Source of the DNA: Streptomyces platensis
Lineage (GTDB): Bacteria > Actinomycetota > Actinomycetes > Streptomycetales > Streptomycetaceae
Assembly (NCBI RefSeq): GCF_008704855.1
Contig: NZ_CP023691.1
Coordinates: 1,364,001 to 1,428,000 of the forward strand
DNA: 64,000 nt
Reading direction: 5' to 3'
Positions 8,644 through 15,559 of the stretch are shown piece after piece. The translations under genes and the position numbers were made by a program. The first letter of the stretch is position 1; each line of letters begins with the position of its first letter. The notes under the pieces are model-generated. The model made no database searches. It was given only the letters and a program-made list of their open reading frames with translations, and was not told where the DNA came from.

Positions 8644-8892
8644 TCAGCCGGCGTTGGGGGCCTTGCCCGCGAGGGAGGACCTCAGCTCCACGAGCGTGGC
8701 GTTGACGGGCCGCCGCTCGGCGATGAAGCCATCGAGCTTCTCGCCCAGGCGGTCGACCTTCTGGTCGAGGTTGCGTGATCGGGACGGGTCGGCAAGGCGG
8801 CGCCCGAGCCGGGGCCGCCGGCCTCCCGTGCACTGGCAGGCCCAGGTGTCTGTGGGCTGCCGTCGCGCGGTGAACTTGCCATTTTCGAACAT
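8644..8892 (-). CDS. possible small protein or gene remnant
   Basis: The 82-residue frame has an Arg-rich N-terminal half with two cysteines (WACQCTGG) and a C-terminal amphipathic helix (NLDQKVDRLGEKLDGFIAERRP) that looks like a genuine coiled-coil segment. There is no clear ribosome site before ATG 8892, and no family is recognised. It may be the decayed end of a larger gene in this accessory patch. Confidence 0.3.
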   Translation of the reverse strand: MFENGKFTARRQPTDTWACQCTGGRRPRLGRRLADPSRSRNLDQKVDRLGEKLDGFIAERRPVNATLVELRSSLAGKAPNAG

Positions 8893-9052
8893 TAGTTACT
8901 GGCTGCTGGAGCACCGGCCGGGCCGCAGCACTGGCGCGAGGTCGGGACCTGGTAAACGGTCTCCGACGGGGATCGTCGGATCTGCACCGCTTGCGGAATG
9001 CCCGTCCGCTGGAGGGTACGCGTCGGTCGTGCCGCGTGCAGGACGGGATCTG

Positions 9053-10081
9053 TCACTGTGCCGACGGGGTGCGTCCCACAGCGGTTTGCGGGGGCGGGGT
9101 CAGTTCGATCAGGAAGTCCTGGTCGGTGGCGCCGGAGCAGCGGCCCTGGACAACTTCCGCTCCGTCCTGGGTGTCTTGGTGACGCAGGCTCAGACATCGG
9201 CCGGTGATGACCGGACGGATGCGGAAGTGGGCGGTGGCAGGCGGGCCGAAGCGCTCGATGTGGAATTGCTGGGCCCGGTTGTCGTCGGCACAGTCGTCGC
9301 GGGGCTCAAGCAGGTCGAGCCCCGGCCCCTTCGACAGGACGGTGAGGCAGCCGATGCCGTACTTCGGGTGGTGCCACTGGATCTGCACGATCTCCTTGCC
9401 CAGCGGTTCGAGGAACACCTGAGGCAGGGCGGCATTCGTACAGGAGCGTTGGGCAGCGATGGCGGTTCGGTATCGACCGGTGCGGTCCCTGCCTTCTGTG
9501 AGGCACAGCTTGGGTGTCCGGGCAGGGTGGATCTGTGCCCAACTGCCCACGGCCAGCATGCGCAGGCCGGTCACCGGCATCTCGGGCAGGGCGGCTGGTG
9601 TCGACGCGTCGTGCATCATGCTGCTGACGCCGAGTGTGCCCGCAACCCCGATGACTGCGGCACCGAGCAGGGGGGCCACCCGGCGCCACCGCGGGACGCT
9701 CGCCGGGGCAGGCGCGCCGGTGATGGGAGTGGCGGGATCGTCGTCGCGCGCAGCGCCGTTTGATACGGGTGCGTTGCCTGCGATGCGGCGGCGTGCCTCG
9801 CGCCATTGACGTACTTCTTCGGCGCCCAGGCCGCACGCGCGGGTATAGGCGTCGACAAACCCTTCTCGGGGCAGGGTGACGCGGCCGAGAGTGCTTGCGA
9901 TCGTGCTGGCCGGGAGTGTGTCGGCGTTCGCGGTCGCCTTGTCTTCAAGCTGCCGGTAGGTCAGTCCGGACCAGATCCGCAGCGAACGCAGGGCCGCGGT
10001 GAACTCGGTAGGCGTCCGGGCCTGTGCGGGCTGTGGTGCGTCCTCCGGTAGCTCGGCGAAGCCGTCCCCCTTCTCGGTCAT
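9053..10081 (-). CDS. membrane-anchored HTH protein with C-terminal ricin-like domain
   Basis: The start is ATG 10081 (MTEKGDGFAEL), 342 residues. Residues about 20-95 form a helix-turn-helix domain of the Streptomyces XRE-like type (EFTAALRSLRIWSGLTYRQLEDKA ... LGRVTLPREGFVDAYTRACGL). A Pro/Ala linker precedes a single membrane helix (about 136-153, VAPLLGAAVIGVAGTLGVS). The outer domain (about 185-330) contains CLT and CLSLR strands, a QDGAEVVQGRC motif and spaced cysteines, like a ricin-B/lectin trefoil. DNA-binding inside and ligand-binding outside suggests a one-component transmembrane sensor. The gene diverges from a small secreted protein, with two palindromes between them. Confidence 0.7.
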   Translation of the reverse strand: MTEKGDGFAELPEDAPQPAQARTPTEFTAALRSLRIWSGLTYRQLEDKATANADTLPASTIASTLGRVTLPREGFVDAYTRACGLGAEEVRQWREARRRIAGNAPVSNGAARDDDPATPITGAPAPASVPRWRRVAPLLGAAVIGVAGTLGVSSMMHDASTPAALPEMPVTGLRMLAVGSWAQIHPARTPKLCLTEGRDRTGRYRTAIAAQRSCTNAALPQVFLEPLGKEIVQIQWHHPKYGIGCLTVLSKGPGLDLLEPRDDCADDNRAQQFHIERFGPPATAHFRIRPVITGRCLSLRHQDTQDGAEVVQGRCSGATDQDFLIELTPPPQTAVGRTPSAQ

Positions 10082-10132
10082 TGCTTCAGCATGACCCCAC
10101 AGTTGGTGACCTGGCACTCCTTAAACCAGCCG

Positions 10133-10176
10133 TGTTCGGGGGTGTTCGGAACACCGGTCAGCACTGTTTCGAACAG
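10133..10176. promoter_or_regulatory. paired palindromic operator candidates
   Basis: TGTTCGGAACA (10143-10153, within GGTGTTCGGAACACC) and TGTTTCGAACA (10165-10175) are two near-identical dyads whose starts are 22 bp apart, two helical turns. An extra half site TGTTC lies at 10133. They sit in the divergent promoter between the HTH-lectin gene and the small secreted protein, and are good candidates for binding by the HTH protein. Confidence 0.5.
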
Positions 10177-10326
10177 ACGCGAACGCTGATTCTCCTTGTC
10201 AGCCCGGTGGCCGTGCGGACATTCTCGGCATCACCCGGATTCGGCTGACGTCTCATGCCAAAGAGGGGCGAGGAAGGGCAAACCCGACCTCGATACATCA
10301 TTCGACACACCTCTTGAAGGAGCATC

Positions 10327-10575
10327 ATGCGTACTCGTACATGGTTCGCAGGCCTCGCGGTGGGAGTCGCTCTGCTGGCCGGCGGTTCGACCGCCACCGC
10401 ACAGGCGGCTCCCGCGCCTTCTCCGGCCAGCACGACAGCGACTGTGCCTGGGTACTGGCACTATGACGGCAGCTACTCGGAGTCGACGTGCTACTCGCTG
10501 GCGGCGTCTTACGCCGGCCCGGCCTACTGCACTCCGCGCGGCAGCAGGTGGGCCCTTTACATCTGGGTCGAGTAA
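10327..10575 (+). CDS. small secreted protein with two cysteines
   Basis: The 82-residue precursor has a classic signal peptide (MRTRTWFAGLAVGVALLAGG...AQA, cleavage about 27). The roughly 55-residue mature peptide is rich in Tyr, Ser and Trp, with two Cys in CYSLAASYAGPAYC. AAGGAG lies 5 nt before ATG 10327. Short tyrosine-rich secreted peptides of this type are common in Streptomyces but their role is unknown. It is divergent from the HTH-lectin regulator, which may control it. Confidence 0.75.
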   Translation: MRTRTWFAGLAVGVALLAGGSTATAQAAPAPSPASTTATVPGYWHYDGSYSESTCYSLAASYAGPAYCTPRGSRWALYIWVE

Positions 10576-10712
10576 CTCGTCCGTTCCTCGACAGCAGGCC
10601 ACGAACAGAGTCCGCCCTCTTCCGGACCTCGTCGAAACGTTGAGCCGGACAGACCTGGGGAGTCCTGCGCGATCCCCCGGCTGGAGCCGATGGGCCTGAT
10701 CACGTCTGACGG

Positions 10713-10761
10713 GGAAGTCCGGTGGGTCCGCAGCCTCTCGGAGCGGACCCACCGGACTTCC
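10713..10761. terminator. strong 19-bp hairpin terminator
   Basis: GGAAGTCCGGTGGGTCCGC at 10713-10731 is perfectly complementary to 10743-10761, with an 11-nt loop. It lies 140 bp downstream of the small secreted protein gene. The rest of 10576-10947 shows no gene. Confidence 0.7.
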
Positions 10762-10947
10762 GTTGTTCCGTGGCGGGCAGGGGAGCCGGGGTATCAGCCG
10801 CAGGGCTTGAACCATTCGAGCGCAGCATGCCGCCCCGGTCGGAGTGCTGCTCCATCCACAGAAGTAGTTCGGTCAAGGACCGACCGCGTGCATCGCGGCA
10901 TCTCCAAGCACTCCGTATGAGCCGAGCAGTGGAATGAGGGGACGACG

Positions 10948-11525
10948 ATGAGACGTACGAGATGGACATGTGCTGTGGCCGCCGCGCTGGCGGCAACGCT
11001 GTGCTGGGTACCGGCGGTACTGCCCACGCGAACTCCTCCTGGACGGCCCAGGCACGGCAGGCCGGTCTCACCGCTTCAGAGGCAACGGCCCTGCAGAAGA
11101 GGGTGGACAGCTACCTGCCCGCCATGCGCGACAGCTATCAGAGCGGTCCGAACACCATCGCCTTCCCGGGCGGGCAGATCACGGTGGCGGTGCCCGGTGA
11201 GCGGCATGCCCGGGACCTGCGCACCACGCCGGGACCTCTGGCGGCCATGAACTGCAACTACGGGAACTTCTGCGCGACCATGGACGGGAATGCCACGCAG
11301 TGGGACTTCTACTACTGCCAGTACTACGACGTGGCTTCAGGGAGTCCCACGCTCGCTGGACCGGGCGCATGGATCAACAACCAGACGCAGAGCCGGCGAG
11401 TCCGCATGTACGGTTCCGGCGGCTCGACCAATCCGATCTACACCACGCCCAACGCGTTCTACCAGGACCCGAGCGCCAACTGGGATCCGGTCTACGGTCT
11501 GCGGACATGTGTCGCAGCAGCCTGA
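10948..11525 (+). pseudogene. secreted protein (peptidase inhibitor I36-like) with frameshift in signal peptide
   Basis: ATG 10948 has a good ribosome site (GAGGGG) and opens a signal peptide, MRRTRWTCAVAAALAATLCWV. The signal-peptidase region and mature protein (GTGGTAHA then NSSWTAQARQAG...) are in a different frame, the one ending at TGA 11523-11525. One base must be inserted (or two removed) between about 10990 and 11030 to join them. The mature domain carries CNYGNFCATMDGN, YYCQYYDVA, GAWINNQT and RMYGSGGS. These resemble the beta/gamma-crystallin-like Streptomyces metalloprotease-inhibitor family I36, but the match is tentative. It is either a recent pseudogene or a sequencing error. 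Confidence 0.6.
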
Positions 11526-11848
11526 ATCCGTGACGTCGTCGGGGAACTTGGCAGTCGTGCTCTTCTGGAAGATCATCACTTTCCCAGATCCCCGACGGCA
11601 TCAGCCTTAGGCACGCTGGTCGCCGTCTCGTGCATCGCGGACGACCCGGACAGCTGGTTGGCCGAGACAGTGCTGAAGCACGGCGGCCGCCTGATGGCCG
11701 TCGTCCTGAGTCCGCGCCGCGGTGAGATCCGACTTCACGATCCCGAACTCGCGGGCTGTCGTCTCCTGCACCACCACTGTCACCAGTGCGGCTGCTTCGG
11801 CGCGGCACTTTTTGCTGCGCCGGCTCCAAGGGCCAGGCGTTCAGCGCA

Positions 11849-11882
11849 AAGGGGCCCTTCCTCGTGCGAGGAAGGGCCCCTT
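11849..11882 (-). terminator. terminator following the tRNA-like gene
   Basis: AAGGGGCCCTTCCTCG (11849-11864) pairs perfectly with 11867-11882. On the minus strand it begins 3 nt after the encoded CCA of the tRNA-like sequence, as expected for a tRNA transcription unit. Confidence 0.7.
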
Positions 11883-11885
11883 GAA

Positions 11886-11957
11886 TGGAGCGCCCGGCAG
11901 GCCTTGCACCTGCATCTCCCACCGGCTGGTGGGCGTCTTTCCTTGGACCACAGACGC
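11886..11957 (-). tRNA. tRNA-like gene (probable pseudo-tRNA), no valid anticodon loop
   Basis: Read on the minus strand from 11957, GCGTCTG pairs over all seven positions with CGGGCGC (two G-U pairs) near the 3' end and is followed by T and an encoded CCA. Between them are a D-arm (GTC CAAGGAAA GAC with the GG pair), an anticodon-like stem CCCAC/GTGGG, a four-base variable loop AGAT, and a T-arm GCAGG TGCAAGG CCTGC. The central loop CAGCCG has only six bases and no U33, so no standard anticodon can be read. Total length is 72 nt with CCA. It is either a decayed tRNA or a tRNA mimic. Confidence 0.55.
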
Positions 11958-12422
11958 GCGGCTCCGACCTGCGGGCCGAAGCTGCGTCATGATCATACTG
12001 CATCGGCGCGTCCCGGTGCCCGGGCCTGCGTCTCCTATCGGTCGAGCCGGGCCGGCAGCCGGTGCAGGTTGCCGCTCCAGTTGCTTCGCCGAGTGCGGGC
12101 CATTCCGCTGTCGCTGCGGCTGCCTCGTTCGGCAGGGCTTGCACAGACTGTCCTTGAGCGCGGCGCCGACCAGGAAGATCCTGCATCCGCACTCGCCGCA
12201 GGAACCACGCGGCGGGCCCTCCACCTTGCGCTGCGCCGGGACCGTGGCCATCGCGCGGTCGGGCTCGCATGTGTGGCACACGCCGGATGAGCAGGGCCGG
12301 CTGCCGTGCTCCGAGCGCGGTCCGTCGGCCAGCCGCTGCTCGCGACGTACGCGCTCCCGCTCGGCGCGGCGGTCGGCGACGGTCGACTTCCAGCCGACGG
12401 CCGTTCAGCCGGTCGCCGGTCC

Positions 12423-12746
12423 TTAGTCGATGGTGATCTCACCCATGGCGCTCCAGCCGTCCGCGCCCTCGATGGTGGTGCTCACAATGTCGGGGGTGCG
12501 GCGCAGCAGCGGGCGCATCTGCTCGATGGCGGCGCGGAAGTGGTCGGAATTGACATGCGCTTCGGCGGCATCGTCCTTGAATGCCTCGACCAGGACATAG
12601 GTGTTCGGGTCCTCGATGCTGCGGGACCATTCGAACCACAGGTTGCCGGGTTCGGCGCGGGTGGCCTCGGTGAAGGAGGCGACGTGCTGCGGCCACTCCT
12701 CGGCGTACTCGGGCTTCACGGGAAACTTGACGACGATAAAGATCAT
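12423..12746 (-). CDS. antibiotic-biosynthesis-monooxygenase (ABM/YgiN-like) domain protein
   Basis: This 107-residue protein is a single ABM ferredoxin-like domain. It opens with the strand MIFIVVKFPVKPEYAEEW, then the ATRAEPGNLWFEWSRSIEDPNTYVLVEAFKD core and the HVNSDHFRAAIEQM helix typical of YgiN-type quinol monooxygenases. Such proteins are cofactor-free dimers that oxidise quinols or aromatic polyketides. There are no pathway genes beside it, so a housekeeping redox role is more likely than a biosynthetic one. It lies 60 bp downstream of the membrane-protein gene on the same strand. Confidence 0.85.
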   Translation of the reverse strand: MIFIVVKFPVKPEYAEEWPQHVASFTEATRAEPGNLWFEWSRSIEDPNTYVLVEAFKDDAAEAHVNSDHFRAAIEQMRPLLRRTPDIVSTTIEGADGWSAMGEITID

Positions 12747-12806
12747 TCAGCGATTCTAGATCACGTGGCACCCGGTGCCGTCAACCCCTCACCGTGATAC
12801 CTCGGG

Positions 12807-13631
12807 TCAGCGCGATACCTCGGGCTCGGCCTCTTTCTCGCGGCTCAGGGATTTGACGAGCACTATGCCCAGCACGATCAGCGCCACGCCCAGCCACACC
12901 GGCCCGGCCCCGCTGACGAGGACCACGATGCCCACCGGGGTCAGATAGCCCGCCAGCGGGATGAGCAGGCTGCTCAGCGGGGGTTCGGGCGGGCCGGGCA
13001 GACCCCGTTCGCGCAGTGAACGCGCCCGCACCACGTCCGGGTACCACTGGGTGAACTGCAGGGCCGCGATGATGGCCGCGATTTGGATGATCCAGCCGGT
13101 CCACGGGTTATTGGAATTGTGCAGCACGAGGTCGCCATAGGCCCCCGCTATCGCTGCCACGGCGAATGCGGCGCCCCATGCACCCGTGATGTAGTAATTG
13201 GTCCGCAGGAATCTGGGCTCGCCCCAGAACTCGCGGGGCACCTGTTCCCGGGCGTACTGGAGGGTGAACGGCACCCGGCACGCCATGGACCCGAGGGCGA
13301 TCGTCATCAGGGCGATGTTCGCGACCTCGCCCGAATAATTCTCCAGCCAGCGGTGGGTGCCCGGGGAGGCGAAAATGCCGATGACCGCCATCACCGCGAA
13401 GAACACCACATCGGCGATCTCCAGAATTTTGAAGGAGGACCCGGGACGGCGTATACGGCCGACGATGACGATGGCCACGGCAAGGGCCAGGGCTATGGCG
13501 ACGGCCAGCTCGAAGCGGCCCGGCCCGACCAGGACCGACATCGCGATCCATGGCGACATTCCGATGACGGGGCTGTCGAGGAAATGCGACAGCCGGCCAC
13601 CGGAGGCGGTGTCCGTCCGGCCCTGAGACAT
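12807..13631 (-). CDS. integral membrane protein of unknown function
   Basis: The 274-residue protein has about seven hydrophobic segments. These include FELAVAIALALAVAIVIVGRI near 37-57, IADVVFFAVMAVIGIFA, VANIALMTIALGSMA, GAAFAVAAIAGAYG, IIQIAAIIAALQF, a segment around 220-240, and VWLGVALIVLGIVLV close to the end. Loops contain REFWGEPRFLRTNYYITG and QWYPDVVRARSLRERG. I do not recognise a transporter or enzyme motif. It probably shares a transcript with the downstream ABM-domain gene. Confidence 0.75.
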   Translation of the reverse strand: MSQGRTDTASGGRLSHFLDSPVIGMSPWIAMSVLVGPGRFELAVAIALALAVAIVIVGRIRRPGSSFKILEIADVVFFAVMAVIGIFASPGTHRWLENYSGEVANIALMTIALGSMACRVPFTLQYAREQVPREFWGEPRFLRTNYYITGAWGAAFAVAAIAGAYGDLVLHNSNNPWTGWIIQIAAIIAALQFTQWYPDVVRARSLRERGLPGPPEPPLSSLLIPLAGYLTPVGIVVLVSGAGPVWLGVALIVLGIVLVKSLSREKEAEPEVSR

Positions 13632-13979
13632 GGCAACAGCCCCTCCCGGGAGGCGAAACTCCCTTCCACGCTAGACCGCCGCCTGGGCTCCCTCTACTCG
13701 GGCGCGTCAGCGGTGCGGGCGGGACGGACGGGGCGGGTGAAACGGGCGGTGCGGCACCACGGCGGGGAGCGGGGCGGTGACCGTGGCGGCGCCGGGCACG
13801 GTGTCGAGCGCGGGAGCGTGCTCGGGCGGGCGTTCCGGCGGCGTTTCCGGCGGGCGTTTCCGGTTGGGCATCGGGGCACGGAGTCCGGCCAGGCTCGGGG
13901 CGTGTCTCCGGGGTGGTTCAGGGGCGGGTCAGGGTGACCCCTGACGACGGCGCGGGGCGCGGCCGCGAAGCTGTTCGAC
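13632..13979. other. GC-rich intergenic region, divergent promoters
   Basis: This holds the promoters of the membrane-protein gene (left) and the serine hydrolase gene (right). A 7-bp hairpin GTCAGGG-TGAC-CCCTGAC lies near 13926-13943, about 40 bp before the hydrolase start. The centre is G-rich low-complexity sequence with no supported gene. Confidence 0.4.
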
Positions 13980-15212
13980 ATGAGCCTTTCTCCCTTGTCC
14001 CGCAGGGCAGTTGTGGGGGCCGCACTGTCCGGCGCGGTGGTCGCCGCCACGGCGGGCCCGGCCGGTGCCGCGTCCCGTCCGGGCCCGGCCCCGTCATCGG
14101 CCCTGTCGTCGGGCGGCGGCCCGGCCCGCCGGAACCCGTCCGCCCACGCCCCTGTCCCCGTCCCTCCGCTGAACGTGCCCGCGCTGCGGGCCGCCCTCGC
14201 CGATCTGGAGCATCCGGAGCTGACCGCGGCCCAGCTGCGGGTGAGTGGTTCGGCCGGGCGCTGGTGCGGCACCGAGGGCGTCGCCGACCGGGCCACCGGC
14301 CGCGCGGTCCATGAGCGGGACACCTTCCGGATCGGCAGCATCACCAAGGTGTTCGTGGCGACGGTGGTGCTCCAGCTCGCCGCCGAGCGCCGGCTGTCGC
14401 CGGAGCAGCCGGTTCAGCGTGTGCTGCCCGGTCTGCTGCCGTCGGGGTTCCCGCCGATCACGGTGGCACAGCTGCTGAACCACACCAGCGGGCTGCCCGA
14501 CGAGCAGGACCCGCCCTACGACCCGTCCTCCCCGGAGGACATCGCCCGGCACCGCTACGACCGGTGGACGCCCGAGCAGCTCGTGGCGCAGGTGGCGCAC
14601 GGCCCCATGAAGTTCGCCCCCGGCACCAAGCAGGAGTACCGGGGCATCAATTACGTCCTTCTGGCCCTGCTGATCGAGCGGCTGACGGGCTGCCGCTACG
14701 GCGAAGCGATCGCGCACCGCATCCTGCGCCCGCTGGACCTGCGGCACACCGCCGTGCCCGGCAACGACCCACGGATTCACTGGCCGCATGTGCACGGCTA
14801 TCTGCGGATGTCGGACGGCTCCCTGCTGGACATCACCAAGTTCGACCAGTCGGCCGCCTGGGGAGAGGGCGAGATGATCTCCCGTACCGGCGATCTGGAC
14901 CGCTTCCTCACCGCCCTGTTCTCGGGCGAACTCCTGCCGCCCCATGAGCTGGAGCGGATGTTCACCCTGCCCCCGGACGAGGTGCGCATGGTGGACGGCA
15001 CTCCGGCCCGCTATGCCGCGGGCCTACAGACCTTCACGGTGAACGGCATCACCCTGTGGGGCAAGACCGGCGAACGGTACGGCTACAGCTCGGCCATGTT
15101 TGCCACCCGGGACCAACAGCGCCGCGTGGTCTTCTCGTTCAACCCGACCCGGCGCGACGCCACCCAGGCACAGGTCTCCCAGCGGATAGCCGAGGCCCTG
15201 ACGAAGGCGTGA
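13980..15212 (+). CDS. secreted serine hydrolase, beta-lactamase/DD-peptidase class C family
   Basis: The 410-residue precursor begins MSLSPLSRRAVVGAALSGAVVAATAG, a signal sequence with an RR pair. The catalytic SxxK is S120-I-T-K123 in FRIGSITKVF. The second motif is Y-R-G in QEYRGINYVLLA, where most relatives have YSN, so the usual asparagine is replaced. The third motif is KTG in LWGKTGERYGYSS. These place it in the Pfam beta-lactamase/penicillin-binding family with R61-type DD-carboxypeptidases and esterases; the exact substrate is unknown. A hairpin terminator follows the stop. Confidence 0.9.
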   Translation: MSLSPLSRRAVVGAALSGAVVAATAGPAGAASRPGPAPSSALSSGGGPARRNPSAHAPVPVPPLNVPALRAALADLEHPELTAAQLRVSGSAGRWCGTEGVADRATGRAVHERDTFRIGSITKVFVATVVLQLAAERRLSPEQPVQRVLPGLLPSGFPPITVAQLLNHTSGLPDEQDPPYDPSSPEDIARHRYDRWTPEQLVAQVAHGPMKFAPGTKQEYRGINYVLLALLIERLTGCRYGEAIAHRILRPLDLRHTAVPGNDPRIHWPHVHGYLRMSDGSLLDITKFDQSAAWGEGEMISRTGDLDRFLTALFSGELLPPHELERMFTLPPDEVRMVDGTPARYAAGLQTFTVNGITLWGKTGERYGYSSAMFATRDQQRRVVFSFNPTRRDATQAQVSQRIAEALTKA

Positions 15213-15231
15213 GCCGGTGCCGCACAGCACT

Positions 15232-15274
15232 GTGGGCTCCGCGCTCCGCTGAAGTGCGGAGACACGGAGCCCAC
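15232..15274. terminator. hairpin terminator between convergent genes
   Basis: GTGGGCTCCG (15232-15241) pairs with CGGAGCCCAC (15265-15274), and an inner CTCCGC/GCGGAG stem extends it. It separates the serine hydrolase (stop 15212) from the convergent bL37 gene (stop 15312). Confidence 0.7.
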
Positions 15275-15311
15275 CAGAACCCCATCGGCGAGGTCCGGTC
15301 ACAGCCTTCGT

Positions 15312-15389
15312 TCAGGACTGGGGCCGCTTGCCGTGGTTGGCACCGTTCTTGCGACGTGCCTTCTTCTTACGACGGCGCTTCGATGACAT
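15312..15389 (-). CDS. 50S ribosomal protein bL37-type (25 residues)
   Basis: A 25-codon frame reads MSSKRRRKKKARRKNGANHG followed by KRPQS and TGA. It is preceded by a very strong ribosome site (GGAGGAGG, 9 nt before ATG 15389). The Lys/Arg-rich sequence with ARRKNGANHGKRP matches the tiny actinobacterial AURKAIP1/COX24-like protein identified as bL37 in mycobacterial ribosomes. It would bind 23S rRNA in the large subunit. It is so short that automated annotation often misses it. Confidence 0.9.
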   Translation of the reverse strand: MSSKRRRKKKARRKNGANHGKRPQS

Positions 15390-15559
15390 ACGTCTGCCTC
15401 CTCCATCACTCAGCGATGCTTTTCGCCGAATTTCTACCACTTCTCAACGGTATCTCGCCCGGCGATCACGAGGCCGCGTACCCAGGTCCGCGGGATCCCA
15501 CCCCACCCCGGTTTGTGAGTCACCCCACGGAGGCACCGCCCGCCCGGTCCGCCAGGGCG

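Larger units (their letters stand above)
11526..12422. other. 900-bp region of gene remnants around a tRNA-like gene
   Basis: On the plus strand, 11598-11800 reads like real coding sequence (ALGTLVAVSCIADDPDSW..., KHGGRLMAVVLSPRRGEIRL) in the same frame as the preceding gene, but it has no convincing start and runs out into low-complexity sequence. On the minus strand, 12399-11990 encodes a basic stretch (WKSTVADRRAERERVRREQ) followed by zinc-ribbon-like cysteines (VCHTC ... CGECGC ... LCKPCR). I recognise neither family. The area looks like the debris of an integrated element next to a tRNA-like sequence. Confidence 0.4.
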
